This document shows positions 8,621-18,187 of a DNA stretch of 64,000 nt, piece by piece. The position numbers were made by a program, and so were the translations under genes. The notes beneath the pieces are model-generated. The model saw only the letters and a program-made list of their open reading frames with translations. It was not told where the DNA came from and did not search any database. This stretch comes from Zhongshania sp. R06B22. Its GTDB lineage: Bacteria; Pseudomonadota; Gammaproteobacteria; Pseudomonadales; Spongiibacteraceae. The stretch spans positions 558,001 to 622,000 of the forward strand of contig NZ_JBFRYB010000001.1 in NCBI RefSeq assembly GCF_040892595.1, read 5' to 3'. Positions within the stretch are counted from its first letter, which is position 1. The number at the start of each line of letters is the position of its first letter.

Positions 8621-10102
8621 CTATTGGTCACCGCGATACATAATGGCTTCTTGTAAGTGTGCAAGGCTAATGCTCTTGTCGCCCGCAAGATCGGCAATCG
8701 TGCGGGCGATTTTGATCAGGCGGTGGTGGGCGCGGGCGCTCAGACCTAGCTTTTGCTCGGCGCGGAGCATGAATTTCTTACTGGCTTCATCTAACTCGCA
8801 GAATCTGGCTACTTCCTCGGCGCTAAGTCTCGCATTGATATTGGGGCTGCGCTCATGCTGGCGGTTTCGAGCTGCACAAACACGCTCCCGAACCACTGCG
8901 CTAGTTTCTGCCTTACTCGCATCTTGCAGAACACCGGGCGGAAGCCTAGGCACGGTGATACGCAGATCAATACGGTCTAAAAGCGGGCCGGATAATTTAC
9001 TGCGGTAACGCTGAATCTGGTCGGGCGTGCAGCGGCAATCTTTACTTTCGTCCCCGTCATAACCGCAGGGGCATGGATTCATTGCCCCTACCAACTGAAA
9101 TTTTGCCGGAAATGTTAGTTGTTGCATGGCTCGGGAGATAATGACTTCCCCCGATTCCATCGGTTCACGTAATACTTCCAGCACTTTGCGCGGATATTCC
9201 GGCAGCTCATCTAAGAACAAAACGCCGTTGTGGGCCAGGGATATTTCGCCCGGCCGAGGATAGCTTCCGCCGCCCACTAAGGCTGCAGCAGAGGCGGTGT
9301 GATGGGGCGATCGGAAAGGTCGATGCAGCCGCAATGGCTGGCCGGCGACAGATTGCACGGTGGCGATATCTAGGCGCTCTGATTCGGTTAAGGGCGGCAA
9401 AATTCCGGGTAGACGATTGGCGAGCAGGGTTTTCCCGGTTCCCGGTGGGCCGCATAGTAATAAGCTATGGCCGCCAGCCGCCGCAATCTCTAGCGCACGC
9501 TTGGCACCGACTTGCCCTTTAACGTCGCAGAGATCGGGGTAGTTATTGCTATCTATGGCCTCAACGCTGGCGCCCGCGAAGGGTAGGGCGTTTTGGCCGT
9601 GTAAGTGTGCGGCCACCGCGAGTAAGGAGTCCGCTTCGCGCAGGCCAGTGTCGTCGACAATGGAGGCCAGTCCGGAATTTGCAGCGGGTAAAATGAGAAT
9701 ATGACCTGCCAAATTTGCCTGAATAGCGGCTGGCAGGGCGGCGTCGACGGCGCGTAGTTCGCCGCTTAAGCCCAGCTCGCCAATAAGCTCCAAATCCTTT
9801 AAGGGCGCGGCTGGCACCTGCCCGGACGCGAGTAAAATGCCAACTGCAATTGGCAGATCAAAGCGGCCGCCCTCCTTGGGTAAATCCGCCGGCGCGAGAT
9901 TGACGGTTATGCGACTGACGGGAAAGTCGAAGCGCGAATTAATCAGCGCTGAGCGCACCCGGTCGCGACTTTCGCGCACAGAGGCTTCAGGTAGACCAAC
10001 AATATTGAAGGCGGGAAGCCCGCCAGATAAGTGGACTTCAACGGTGACTAGCGGAGCATTAATGCCCAGTTTGGCGCGACTGTAAATGGTGGCTAGCGGC
10101 AT
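8621..10102 (-). CDS. comM: ComM/YifB family Mg-chelatase-like AAA+ ATPase
   Basis: 493 residues, close to the usual family length. The N-terminal ChlI-like domain starts PLATIYSRAKLGI. The AAA+ core has Walker A GPPGTGKT (218-225), a Walker B segment GVLFLDELPE and an arginine-rich MNPCPCGYDGD region with cysteines. The C-terminal Mg-chelatase helical domain ends LAHLQEAIMY. ComM promotes branch migration during natural transformation in gammaproteobacteria, so the cell may be able to take up DNA, though no other competence gene is in view. A short piece of this gene is duplicated at 7155-7261. ubiK lies 94 bp upstream in the same orientation. Confidence 0.92.
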   Translation of the reverse strand: MPLATIYSRAKLGINAPLVTVEVHLSGGLPAFNIVGLPEASVRESRDRVRSALINSRFDFPVSRITVNLAPADLPKEGGRFDLPIAVGILLASGQVPAAPLKDLELIGELGLSGELRAVDAALPAAIQANLAGHILILPAANSGLASIVDDTGLREADSLLAVAAHLHGQNALPFAGASVEAIDSNNYPDLCDVKGQVGAKRALEIAAAGGHSLLLCGPPGTGKTLLANRLPGILPPLTESERLDIATVQSVAGQPLRLHRPFRSPHHTASAAALVGGGSYPRPGEISLAHNGVLFLDELPEYPRKVLEVLREPMESGEVIISRAMQQLTFPAKFQLVGAMNPCPCGYDGDESKDCRCTPDQIQRYRSKLSGPLLDRIDLRITVPRLPPGVLQDASKAETSAVVRERVCAARNRQHERSPNINARLSAEEVARFCELDEASKKFMLRAEQKLGLSARAHHRLIKIARTIADLAGDKSISLAHLQEAIMYRGDQ

Positions 10103-10196
10103 GTCTTCATCCTTGAAGGCTGCTTAATGGGGTATTTCCATACCGAGAATAAAATCCCGGCCCAGGTAAAAACCGCAGATAGCTTGGGCTTGAAAC

Positions 10197-10460
10197 TTAC
10201 GTCTTGTCTGCAGCTTGGCTTTCTAACTGAGCGCTCAGTTCGGCAAGTTGTTTTTCTAGGGCTTCTAGCTTGCTGCGGGTCCGATTGAGTACCGCGACTT
10301 GGGCGTCAAATTCGTCGCGAGAAACCATATTTAAGCGACTGAAACCGCCTTGCAGTAAGACCTGCACTTTTTCTTCGATGTCCTGCTGAATTTCAGGACC
10401 GTTGTTAATTAAGCGGCCGGCTTGCTGCGCCAGCTGAGAAATAAAATCGGGTTTGGCCAT
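10197..10460 (-). CDS. ubiK: Ubiquinone biosynthesis accessory factor UbiK (BMFP/YqiC family)
   Basis: 87 residues, a typical size. An N-terminal amphipathic segment (FISQLAQQAGRL) is followed by a C-terminal coiled coil (LEALEKQLAELSAQLE), the two features of the membrane-fusogenic YqiC/UbiK family. UbiK helps assemble the aerobic ubiquinone biosynthetic complex with UbiJ. It lies upstream of comM in the same orientation, a common gammaproteobacterial pairing. The start ATG at 10460 is preceded by a purine-rich AGGCG segment on the minus strand. Confidence 0.88.
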   Translation of the reverse strand: MAKPDFISQLAQQAGRLINNGPEIQQDIEEKVQVLLQGGFSRLNMVSRDEFDAQVAVLNRTRSKLEALEKQLAELSAQLESQAADKT

Positions 10461-10638
10461 GGGGTATTCGCCTCTGTAATAAGGCTAAGTGTATCTTAAA
10501 AATGCCATTGGCATGAAGTCACGCGCCGCCTGTCACTGAGATTAAAACCGATTCAATACTGTCACGCGCTTTACCTTGGTGCGCTAATATTAAATATAGG
10601 AACTGATTTGGCGCAGCTCGGTGCCGCTATGCACAGTG

Positions 10639-10655
10639 ATGGTACAGATATTGCT
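10639..10655 (+). promoter_or_regulatory. Candidate sigma-54 (-24/-12) promoter before the urease genes
   Basis: TGGTACAGATATTGCT keeps the invariant GG (10641-10642) and GC (10653-10654) exactly 10 bp apart and differs from TGGCAC-N5-TTGCW at a single base. Transcription would begin near 10666, about 85 bp before the ureD start. Sigma-54 with NtrC control of urease is known in other gammaproteobacteria. Here it is inferred from the motif alone. Confidence 0.45.
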
Positions 10656-10750
10656 GTTGTTCAGGAGTGACGTCGCGCTGGAGTAAACATAAACATGCCG
10701 TGCGTCATCGCTAACTCTAACGATAAATGCCCCTATAAAAGGATCCTTCC

Positions 10751-11653
10751 TTGACGGCCCGTGCAAGCACACCAGACCTATCGCCAGTGACAAGCGCCGA
10801 GCTGATACCAACTAAATCTTGGCAAGCGTCGATTGAGCTAGGTTTTCGAGCAGGCAAGATCCGCACTGATTTGGTGCGATCTCTACATAAGGGGCCGTTG
10901 CGTGTGCAGCGTCCGTTCTACCCAGAAGAAGAATGCTGTCACGTTTACCTACTTCATCCGCCCGGAGGAATGGTGCCGGGTGACGCTTTGCGGGTGGCTT
11001 TGAATCTTGATCCTGGTGCCCATGCTCTGCTAACCACGCCATCCGCCGGTAAGGTCTATCGCAGTGACGCAGCTAAAACTGTCCAGTCGCAGGGTGTGTC
11101 GGCATACATCGGCAACGATGCCTGTCTTGAGTGGCTCCCGCAGGAGACCATTATTTTTGAAGGCGCAGAGGCCGAGTTGAGTAACCACTTTGCTCTGCAT
11201 GGCAATGCCTCTCTATGCGCTTGGGATATTGTGGTGCTTGGGCGTCGCGCCAGTGGTGAATGTTTTAGCCGTGGTCGCTGTACCCAGAAAATTGATATTA
11301 GTCGAGATGGTGTTGTGTTGCTGAAAGAGCGCACCGAGTGGCTTGGCGGCAGCAGAATGCTGGATGCACCCTGGGGGATGGGGGGAATGTCGGTCAGCGG
11401 CACCTTATTTGCTACGCTGCAATGCGACCAACACATGATGGACACCTTGCGAGAGGGCTTGGCCGAGCTTGTTGTCAGCCGCGGCTGGTTGCCGGCAGAG
11501 TGGGGCCTATCGCAAAAGCGCGATATTTTTCTGGCGCGTTACTTGGGGAATTCACCGGAACAGTGTCGCAAAGGTTTTATTTGGTTGTGGTCGCAATTGC
11601 GGCCTTTATTGAATGGTCGGGCCGCGTGTCCGCCGCGAATTTGGAATACTTAG
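10751..11653 (+). CDS. ureD: Urease accessory protein UreD (UreH)
   Basis: 300 residues. It contains the family segments GKIRTDLVRSLHKGPLRVQRPF, LHPPGGMVPGD and LTTPSAGKVYRS, and a C-terminal RYLG(N/D)S motif. UreD binds apo-urease and, with UreF and UreG, forms the complex that inserts nickel. The start is a TTG at 10751 supported by an AAAGGA ribosome site 8-9 nt upstream. No better ATG or GTG precedes the conserved N-terminus. It is the first gene of the urease cluster, which runs in one direction to the nickel-permease-like gene at 16571. Confidence 0.9.
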   Translation: MTARASTPDLSPVTSAELIPTKSWQASIELGFRAGKIRTDLVRSLHKGPLRVQRPFYPEEECCHVYLLHPPGGMVPGDALRVALNLDPGAHALLTTPSAGKVYRSDAAKTVQSQGVSAYIGNDACLEWLPQETIIFEGAEAELSNHFALHGNASLCAWDIVVLGRRASGECFSRGRCTQKIDISRDGVVLLKERTEWLGGSRMLDAPWGMGGMSVSGTLFATLQCDQHMMDTLREGLAELVVSRGWLPAEWGLSQKRDIFLARYLGNSPEQCRKGFIWLWSQLRPLLNGRAACPPRIWNT

Positions 11654-11700
11654 GTGTGCTTAGATAAGAGCACACAATGTGAAAACGGGAAGTTACTGCG

Positions 11701-12003
11701 ATGGAACTGAGTCCGAGAGATAAAGATAAATTATTGATTTTTACCGCCGCGCTGCTCGCGGAGCGTCGCAAGGCCAAGGGCTTGAAATTAAATTATCCAG
11801 AGGCGATTGCACTGATCTCCGCCGAGGTGATGGAAGGCGCAAGAGAAGGGCGCAGCGTGGCAGAAATGATGAGCGCAGGGCGCGAGATCTTGGGTCGCGA
11901 TGATGTGATGGACGGCGTCGCCGAGATGATTCATGAAGTGCAGGTTGAGGCCACGTTTCCAGATGGCACCAAGCTAGTTACCGTGCACAACCCCATTGTT
12001 TAA
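11701..12003 (+). CDS. ureA: Urease gamma subunit UreA
   Basis: 100 residues, the normal size for a separate gamma subunit. Characteristic sequence includes [33 protein letters not shown] and the end [14 protein letters not shown]. With UreB and UreC it forms the (alpha-beta-gamma)3 cytoplasmic urease that splits urea to ammonia and carbamate. It lies 47 bp after ureD and 38 bp before ureB in the same orientation. Confidence 0.97.
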   Translation: MELSPRDKDKLLIFTAALLAERRKAKGLKLNYPEAIALISAEVMEGAREGRSVAEMMSAGREILGRDDVMDGVAEMIHEVQVEATFPDGTKLVTVHNPIV

Positions 12004-12041
12004 AAGAATTTGCGGCTACTCGCTGCAAGAAGGGAGGCTCT

Positions 12042-12377
12042 ATGATTCCAGGTGAAATGCATGTTGCGCAGGGCGATATTATTTTAAATGTGGGCCGCGA
12101 GACCTGCACCATAGACGTTGCGAATAGCGGTGATCGGCCTATTCAGGTGGGTTCGCATTATCATTTTTTTGAGGCCAATCCCGCCTTGGTATTTGATCGC
12201 CAAGCCAGTCGCGGATTTCGTTTAAATATTGCCGCGGGAACGGCGGTGCGTTTTGAGCCGGGTCAGAGCCGAGAGGTCGAGTTAGTAGCCTTGGCCGGTA
12301 AACGCGAAGTCTACGGTTTTCGCGGTGAGATTATGGGGCCCTTGGATGGTGCGGCAAATAAAGGAGCAAAGTCATGA
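12042..12377 (+). CDS. ureB: Urease beta subunit UreB
   Basis: 111 residues beginning [13 protein letters not shown], with the family core [15 protein letters not shown] and [14 protein letters not shown]. It is a structural subunit of the urease trimer. A GGGAGG ribosome site lies just before the ATG at 12042. The last codon overlaps the ureC start (ATGA, 4 bp), so translation of beta and alpha chains is probably coupled. Confidence 0.97.
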   Translation: MIPGEMHVAQGDIILNVGRETCTIDVANSGDRPIQVGSHYHFFEANPALVFDRQASRGFRLNIAAGTAVRFEPGQSREVELVALAGKREVYGFRGEIMGPLDGAANKGAKS

Positions 12378-14077
12378 CAACGATTGACCGCCGCGCCTAT
12401 GCGGATATGTATGGCCCGACTGTGGGCGATCGGGTTCGTCTCGCAGATACGGAATTGTGGATAGAGGTGGAAAAAGACTTCACTACTTACGGTGAGGAAG
12501 TGAAGTTTGGTGGTGGCAAAGTTATTCGCGACGGCATGGGTCAGAGCCAATTAGGTGATGCCCTGACACCGGATACCGTCATTACCAACGCTCTGATTTT
12601 AGACCACTGGGGTGTTGTGAAAGCCGATGTGGCCATTAAGGCGGGTCGAATTACCGCTATCGGTAAGGCCGGTAATCCAGATATTCAACCAGATATCGAT
12701 ATTATTATTGGGCCGTGCACGGAAGTGATTGCCGGTGAGGGGCAGATATTAACCGCCGGTGCCATAGACGCGCATATCCACTTTATATGCCCTCAGCAAA
12801 TTGAAGAAGCGCTGATGAGTGGCGTGACAACCATGCTCGGCGGAGGCACTGGCCCCGCGACTGGCACCAATGCCACAACCTGTACGCCGGGGGCGTGGCA
12901 TCTGGGTATAATGCTGCAGGCAGCAGAAAGCTTTCCCATGAACTTGGGTTTTCTAGGCAAAGGTAATGCGAGCTTGCCGGCTGGTTTGGAAGAACAATTA
13001 CAGGCCGGCGCAATGGGTTTAAAGCTCCATGAAGATTGGGGCACCACGCCAGCGTCCATAGACTGCTGCTTAAGCGTAGCGGAAAAATACGATGTGCAGG
13101 TGGCAATTCACACCGACACCCTCAATGAATCGGGTTTTGTTGAAGATACCTTAGCCGCCTTCAAAGGCCGGACGATTCATACCTATCACACCGAAGGTGC
13201 CGGTGGTGGTCATGCGCCAGATATTATAAAGGCCTGTGGCTCGGCTAATGTCCTGCCGTCGTCAACCAATCCAACCCGTCCCTATACTGTGAATACGGTG
13301 GATGAGCATTTGGATATGTTGATGGTCTGTCATCACCTTGATCCTAATATTCCTGAAGATGTAGCTTTTGCGGATTCCCGTATTCGCAAGGAAACGATTG
13401 CGGCCGAAGATATTCTTCATGATCTAGGTGCATTTTCGATGATCTCATCTGACTCGCAGGCCATGGGCCGAGTGGGGGAGGTGGTCTGCAGAACGTGGCA
13501 GACCGCTCACAAGATGAAGGTGCAGCGCGGCCCGCTGGTGGAGGATAGCAGCGGCAATGATAACTTCCGCGCCCGCCGCTATATTTCTAAATACACTATT
13601 AATCCCGCTATCGCCCACGGCATCTCCCATGAAGTAGGCTCTATTGCCGTCGGTAAACTGGCAGATTTAGTTTTATGGAAACCCGCCTTCTTCGGGATTA
13701 AACCGTCGATGATTATCAAAGGTGGCGCTATCGCCGCTGCCCCAATGGGTGACCCAAATGCCTCAATCCCCACGCCGCAACCGGTGCATTACCGCATGAT
13801 GTTTGGGGCCTTTGGCAAAGCCTGTGTGCAAACCTCGGTGAGCTTTGTGAGTCAGGCTGCTATCGATGGCGGTTTAGCAACAACATTGGGGCTAGAACGG
13901 CCTTTGGTGGCCGTAAAAAATTGCCGTAACGTCACCAAGGCTGACATGGTATTAAACAATTATCAGCCGCTAATGGAAGTTGATCCCGACACCTATGAGG
14001 TGCGGGCCGATGGGCAATTATTGATTTGCGAGCCGGCCAGCGAACTGCCGCTGGCGCAGTTGTACTGTCTGTTTTAA
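12374..14077 (+). CDS. ureC: Urease alpha subunit UreC (catalytic)
   Basis: 567 residues, numbered exactly as the Klebsiella enzyme. All active-site residues are present: nickel ligands His134, His136, His246, His272 and Asp360, the lysine to be carbamylated Lys217 (GLKLHEDWG), catalytic His320 and flap Cys319 (MVCHH). The enzyme should therefore be functional. It starts within the end of ureB (4-bp overlap), with AAGGAGC immediately upstream as ribosome site. It depends on UreDEFG for nickel delivery, all encoded here. Confidence 0.98.
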   Translation: MTTIDRRAYADMYGPTVGDRVRLADTELWIEVEKDFTTYGEEVKFGGGKVIRDGMGQSQLGDALTPDTVITNALILDHWGVVKADVAIKAGRITAIGKAGNPDIQPDIDIIIGPCTEVIAGEGQILTAGAIDAHIHFICPQQIEEALMSGVTTMLGGGTGPATGTNATTCTPGAWHLGIMLQAAESFPMNLGFLGKGNASLPAGLEEQLQAGAMGLKLHEDWGTTPASIDCCLSVAEKYDVQVAIHTDTLNESGFVEDTLAAFKGRTIHTYHTEGAGGGHAPDIIKACGSANVLPSSTNPTRPYTVNTVDEHLDMLMVCHHLDPNIPEDVAFADSRIRKETIAAEDILHDLGAFSMISSDSQAMGRVGEVVCRTWQTAHKMKVQRGPLVEDSSGNDNFRARRYISKYTINPAIAHGISHEVGSIAVGKLADLVLWKPAFFGIKPSMIIKGGAIAAAPMGDPNASIPTPQPVHYRMMFGAFGKACVQTSVSFVSQAAIDGGLATTLGLERPLVAVKNCRNVTKADMVLNNYQPLMEVDPDTYEVRADGQLLICEPASELPLAQLYCLF

Positions 14078-14112
14078 AGACTGCCTTGCAGCTAAGAATA
14101 GGAATTTAAAAA

Positions 14113-14601
14113 ATGTTGGAATGCTATGAGCTGGGTGATGGCACTAGCGACATCCGCTTGGTATTAAATTATCAGGAGCGGCAGCGCAGTCGCTATCGCG
14201 CAAAATCGGTGTGCGGCTTAGATGTGGCCTGGTTTGTTGAGCGTGGAAAAGTGCTCGCCGACGGCGAAATATTAGTCGCCAATAGTGGCGAGAAAATCAT
14301 GGTGGTGGCGGCCGAAGAAACCGTGTCAGAAGTGTGTAGTGACGATGTCTTACTGCTGACGAAAGCGGCCTATCATTTAGGGAATCGCCATGTCCCCTTG
14401 CAAATTGAGGCGGGCGAACTGCGTTATCAGCACGATCATGTGCTCGATGATATGTTGCGGGGTCTCGGGCTTACGGTGTTAGTCACCGATAAAACCTTTC
14501 ATCCAGAAAACGGTGCCTATCACAATAGCGGTGGCCATGCGCAAAGCCACAGCCATGACGACGGCCATAGCCACTCTCATCATGAGCATCAACATGGCTA
14601 A
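14113..14601 (+). CDS. ureE: Urease accessory nickel metallochaperone UreE
   Basis: 162 residues with the peptide-binding N-terminal domain, the central metal-binding segment RHVPLQIEAGELRYQHDHVLDDM, and a histidine-rich C-terminal tail from about residue 136 (roughly ten His in 27 residues, with Asp and Ser). Such tails bind several nickel ions and are found in Klebsiella-type UreE but not in all families. UreE passes nickel to UreG. The stop codon overlaps the likely ureF start by 8 bp. Confidence 0.95.
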   Translation: MLECYELGDGTSDIRLVLNYQERQRSRYRAKSVCGLDVAWFVERGKVLADGEILVANSGEKIMVVAAEETVSEVCSDDVLLLTKAAYHLGNRHVPLQIEAGELRYQHDHVLDDMLRGLGLTVLVTDKTFHPENGAYHNSGGHAQSHSHDDGHSHSHHEHQHG

Positions 14602-15262
14602 ACCATTATTGCACCTCATGCAGATAGTTAGCCCGGCCCTGCCGGTGGGCGCCTATGCCTATTCTCAGGGTTTAGAGTATGCGGTAGAGCGCGCATGGGT
14701 TAGTGATTTGGATGGCGCCGCTGACTGGATTGGCGAAGTACTGAGTCACAGTGTGGGTGGGCTAGATTTGCCGGTCCTGCTGCGTTTGTTAGCCGCATGG
14801 CGGCACAATGATATACAGATGGTGCAATATTGGAATCACACCTTGCAGGCGTCGCGAGAGTCGCGCGAGCTACTGCTAGAGGATGTGCAAATGGGTGAAG
14901 CACTGCTGCGCCTTTTAGTTTCCTTGGAGGTCCCCTCTGCGGTTCAGTGGCCTTTAGCTGAACCCATCAGTTTTGCTACCGGATTCGCGATGGCCGCTCG
15001 TCATTTTGAAATAGATGATGATGACGCGCTTAGTGGTTTCGCGTGGAGTTGGCTGGAAAATCAAGCGGCCGCCGCAGTCAAGCTAGTGCCGCTGGGTCAA
15101 ACCGATGGCCAGCGTTTATTAATGGCGTTAATGCCCCGCATCGAAAAGACCGTGGCAGATGCCTATCTGTGTGCAGACGACGATATTGGTGCGGGCTTGC
15201 CGGGTTTGGCGATGGCGTCTATGCAGCATGAAACCCAGTATTCAAGATTATTTCGCTCTTAA
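14594..15262 (+). CDS. ureF: Urease accessory protein UreF
   Basis: 222 residues from the ATG at 14594 (MAKPLLHLMQIVSPALPVG). This start gives the conserved UreF N-terminus with SPALPVGAYAYSQGLE, and the segment ANAGLPG-like GAGLPGLAMASMQHE near the C-terminus is also present. UreF is the GTPase regulator that couples UreG to the UreD-urease complex. The frame is open further upstream, but that part is the ureE His-tail read in another phase. An in-frame ATG at 14582 is the only real alternative. Confidence 0.93.
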   Translation: MAKPLLHLMQIVSPALPVGAYAYSQGLEYAVERAWVSDLDGAADWIGEVLSHSVGGLDLPVLLRLLAAWRHNDIQMVQYWNHTLQASRESRELLLEDVQMGEALLRLLVSLEVPSAVQWPLAEPISFATGFAMAARHFEIDDDDALSGFAWSWLENQAAAAVKLVPLGQTDGQRLLMALMPRIEKTVADAYLCADDDIGAGLPGLAMASMQHETQYSRLFRS

Positions 15263-15315
15263 TGTAGTGCAAATAAATGATCGCAAATATTTTTTAAAGA
15301 GTTGGAGTTAGAATT

Positions 15316-15927
15316 ATGAAAAAGCCCGCCTTACGGCTTGGTATTGGTGGACCGGTTGGCTCCGGTAAAACGGCCTTGGTGAAAACCCTGTGCGCTGAAT
15401 TGCGTGGCCGTTTCGATATTGCGGTCATCACCAATGATATTTATACCCGCGAAGATGCCGAATTTTTATTGCGTCATGAGGTCCTGTCTCAGGATCGTAT
15501 CCTCGGTGTAGAAACCGGTGGCTGCCCCCACACCGCTATTCGGGAAGATGCCTCTATGAATCTTTCTGCGGTGGCTGAGCTAAGTGGCCGCTTCCCAGAT
15601 CTTGAATTGATCATGATAGAGAGCGGCGGCGATAATTTAGCTGCCACGTTCAGCCCGGAGCTGTCTGATCTTACTATCTATGTGATCGACGTTTCTGCCG
15701 GTGACAAAATCCCCCGTAAAGGCGGCCCCGGTATTACTCGCTCCGATTTACTGGTGATCAATAAAACCGATTTGGCGCCGCTGGTAGGTGCTGACCTAGG
15801 GGTGATGGATAGAGACGCGAAAAAAATGCGTGGCGACAGGCCGTTTATTTTTAGTAATTTAAAAGACGGAAGTGGCGTTGCCGAGATCGTTAGCTTTGTC
15901 GTCGAACAGGGCATGTTGGGACGCTAA
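15316..15927 (+). CDS. ureG: Urease accessory GTPase UreG
   Basis: 203 residues of the SIMIBI GTPase class. The P-loop GPVGSGKT is at residues 12-19. The metal-binding Cys-Pro-His motif ([13 protein letters not shown]) and the guanine-specificity segment VINKTDLAP are present. UreG delivers nickel to urease in a GTP-dependent step. There is a GAGTTGGAG-type ribosome site before the ATG. The gap to ureF is 53 bp. Confidence 0.97.
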   Translation: MKKPALRLGIGGPVGSGKTALVKTLCAELRGRFDIAVITNDIYTREDAEFLLRHEVLSQDRILGVETGGCPHTAIREDASMNLSAVAELSGRFPDLELIMIESGGDNLAATFSPELSDLTIYVIDVSAGDKIPRKGGPGITRSDLLVINKTDLAPLVGADLGVMDRDAKKMRGDRPFIFSNLKDGSGVAEIVSFVVEQGMLGR

Positions 15928-15953
15928 AGTAGGATCGTGAAGGAGCAATATTA

Positions 15954-16571
15954 ATGGCTGACATGGCGCCCTTATTAAGTATGTTGCTGCTGGGGTTTTC
16001 GGCAGGGGTTATCCACGCCTTTGATGCTGATCATATCGCCGCTGTGAGTGGCATTGGTGGGCAGAATGGCGGGCGTCATAGTTTTCGATTTGCCCTGCAC
16101 TGGGGTTTTGGCCATGGCATTGCAGTGATCGCTGTCGCGACGCTTGTATTGGTGGCCGGCGCGGCAATACCTACTCAATTTAGCGCGGTCGCAGAGTCTG
16201 CGGTGGCGTGGATGCTGATTGCGATTGGCGCGATGACATTTATCCATCTGTGGCAGCAGCATCAGAACACAGAAGCCGCCGCACCGCGGAGCCACAATGC
16301 AAGCTTGATCGGTTTGGTCCATGGTAGTGCAGGATCGGCGCCCTTATTGGCCGTTATTCCGGCGGCGGGTATGACCAGCCCCACTCTGGGGATGTTGCAT
16401 GTCGTGGTGTTTAATATTGGTTTAATATTGGCGATGGCTGGCGTGGGTGCCGCACTGCGCAGCGGTTTGTCGGCGGCGGGTCGTTATCATCACGCATTCC
16501 AGCTTTCTATCCAATCGGCCTTGGGTGTATTCGCTACCAGCTTCGGTGTTTTTCTATTGTTATCTCATTAA
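15954..16571 (+). CDS. Nickel/cobalt permease-like membrane protein (UreH/NiCoT-related)
   Basis: 205 residues, strongly hydrophobic, with about six predicted transmembrane segments. The first helix contains HAFDADH (His21 to His27), the H-x4-D-H signature of NiCoT nickel and cobalt permeases, and LVHGSAGSAP lies in the second half, as in the urease-linked UreH permeases. The protein is shorter than full NiCoT carriers. Position right after ureG (26 bp) supports a role in supplying nickel to urease. The ion is inferred. A small histidine-containing loop (residues 101-115) may bind metal. Confidence 0.78.
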   Translation: MADMAPLLSMLLLGFSAGVIHAFDADHIAAVSGIGGQNGGRHSFRFALHWGFGHGIAVIAVATLVLVAGAAIPTQFSAVAESAVAWMLIAIGAMTFIHLWQQHQNTEAAAPRSHNASLIGLVHGSAGSAPLLAVIPAAGMTSPTLGMLHVVVFNIGLILAMAGVGAALRSGLSAAGRYHHAFQLSIQSALGVFATSFGVFLLLSH

Positions 16572-16600
16572 ATTGCATAAGAGTTTATTTTGGTGCGGGC

Positions 16601-16615
16601 GCACTAATGTTGCGC
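16601..16615 (+). promoter_or_regulatory. Possible NtrC-type site upstream of urtA
   Basis: GCACTAATGTTGCGC fits the GCAC-N7-GTGC layout of NtrC sites with one mismatch. It lies about 155 bp upstream of the -24/-12 element before urtA, a normal enhancer distance. Weak on its own. Confidence 0.3.
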
Positions 16616-16756
16616 GCTGCACTGCACTTTTATAAAAAGATGTGTCTTCTCAGATTGTGTATTTCCACCTGATTTTTCGCCTCTATCGTCATTTACCGTA
16701 TGGCTTTTTAAGCAAAAGCATGCCGCTTCTGCAGTGCATCTCCTTCTTTTATACCT

Positions 16757-16775
16757 ATTGGCACCAATTCTGCAG
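16757..16775 (+). promoter_or_regulatory. Candidate sigma-54 (-24/-12) promoter for urtABCDE
   Basis: TTGGCACCAATTCTGCA has GG at 16760-16761 and GC at 16772-16773, exactly 10 bp apart, and a perfect TTGGCAC -24 half; only one base of TTGCA differs. The expected start near 16785 gives a leader of about 75 nt before urtA. The rest of the 289-bp gap from 16572 to 16860 holds no gene that I can support. Confidence 0.65.
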
Positions 16776-16860
16776 ACACCCAGTGGAGTTTTGCCAGGGT
16801 TCGTTAATCGCCAGTGTGCAGATTAACGATATATACAAAAAAAAGAGTATGGAGCTAAGC

Positions 16861-18177
16861 ATGAAGAGTCCTAAATCTATAAAGGCTTTTGCCAAGCACA
16901 GTAGTATTGTGCTGGCAGCCGCGACGCTGTCGTTAAGCGCCTCGATTGCACAGGCCGCAGACACTATTAAAGTCGGTGTACTGCATTCGCTGTCCGGTAC
17001 GATGGCAATCAGTGAAACAACCTTGAAAGATACGGTGTTGATGCTGATTGAAGATCAAAACAAAAAAGGTGGAATTTTAGGCAAAAAGTTAGAAGCCGTG
17101 GTTGTTGACCCCGCATCTAACTGGCCGCTATTTGCAGAAAAAGCGAAGGAGCTATTAGACAAAGACAAAGTTGATGTCATCTTCGGTTGCTGGACTTCGG
17201 TTTCTCGTAAATCAGTACTGCCCGTTATCGAAGAATTAAATGGTCTTATGTTCTACCCCGTTCAATACGAAGGTGAAGAATCTTCTAAGAATGTTTTCTA
17301 CACCGGCGCTGCGCCTAATCAGCAGGCTATCCCTGCTGTTGATTATTTGATGAGTGAGTCAGGTGGTTCTGTTAAGCGCTGGGTATTGGCAGGTACGGAT
17401 TATGTTTATCCCCGTACTACCAATAAAATTCTTGAAGCCTATCTTAAAAGCAAAGGTGTTGCTGAAAAAGATATCATGATCAACTACACGCCTTTCGGTC
17501 ATTCTGACTGGCAGACTATTGTCTCTGATATCAAGAAATTCGGCTCACAAGGTAAAAAGACCGCTGTTGTTTCTACCATCAATGGTGATGCCAACGTGCC
17601 CTTTTACAAAGAGCTGGCTAATCAGGGTATGTCTGCAGAAGATATTCCTGTAGTGGCTTTCTCGGTTGGCGAAGAGGAGCTTAGCGGTTTCGACACTGGT
17701 CCGCTGGTTGGGCATCTTGCCGCATGGAACTACTTCATGAGCGCAGACGCAAAAGCGAATGATGAGTTCATCGACAAGTGGATTGCCTATATTGGTGATG
17801 ACAAGCGCGTGACTAACGATCCAATGGAAGCTACTTACATTGGCTTTAACATGTGGGTAAAAGCCGTTGAGAAGGCTGGTACAACTGATGTGGATAAAGT
17901 TTCATCTGCGTTGATTGGTGTTAGCGTGCCTAACTTAACCGGTGGCGTTGCAACGATGCTGCCAAATCACCACCTGACTAAGCCGGTTCTTATTGGTGAA
18001 ATTCAGGAAAATGGTCAGTTTGATATTGTTTGGCAAACTGAAGCTGCCGTGCCTGGTGATGCCTGGACTGACTTCCTTCCAGAAAGTGCCAAATTGATTG
18101 CGGATTGGCAAGATCCAAAAATCATGTGTGGTAACTACAACACTGAAACTAAAAAGTGTTCAGGTCAAAACTACTAG
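16861..18177 (+). CDS. urtA: Urea ABC transporter, periplasmic substrate-binding protein UrtA
   Basis: 438 residues from the ATG at 16861. This start has GGAG 8 nt upstream and gives a clear Sec signal peptide with cleavage after SIAQA. The mature protein begins ADTIKVGVLHSLSGTMAISE and continues with the amide/urea-binding features YPVQYEGEESS, FYTGAAPNQQ and ATYIGFNMW. It captures urea in the periplasm for UrtBCDE. The frame stays open upstream to 16642, but that region carries the promoter and gives no protein-like sequence. A strong hairpin follows, which fits the usual excess of binding protein over the membrane components. Confidence 0.95.
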   Translation: MKSPKSIKAFAKHSSIVLAAATLSLSASIAQAADTIKVGVLHSLSGTMAISETTLKDTVLMLIEDQNKKGGILGKKLEAVVVDPASNWPLFAEKAKELLDKDKVDVIFGCWTSVSRKSVLPVIEELNGLMFYPVQYEGEESSKNVFYTGAAPNQQAIPAVDYLMSESGGSVKRWVLAGTDYVYPRTTNKILEAYLKSKGVAEKDIMINYTPFGHSDWQTIVSDIKKFGSQGKKTAVVSTINGDANVPFYKELANQGMSAEDIPVVAFSVGEEELSGFDTGPLVGHLAAWNYFMSADAKANDEFIDKWIAYIGDDKRVTNDPMEATYIGFNMWVKAVEKAGTTDVDKVSSALIGVSVPNLTGGVATMLPNHHLTKPVLIGEIQENGQFDIVWQTEAAVPGDAWTDFLPESAKLIADWQDPKIMCGNYNTETKKCSGQNY

Positions 18178-18187
18178 TCCACTAAGG

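Noticed and set aside
10590-10811. 73-residue minus-strand frame before ureD
   Set aside because: Covers the predicted ureD promoter and start, with no recognisable protein features.
14513-14593. N-terminal extension of ureF
   Set aside because: This part is the ureE histidine tail read in another frame; UreF similarity starts at MAKPLLHL.
16642-16860. N-terminal extension of urtA
   Set aside because: Would place 73 non-homologous residues before a perfect signal peptide and overlap the sigma-54 promoter; GGAG and ATG at 16861 explain the start better.
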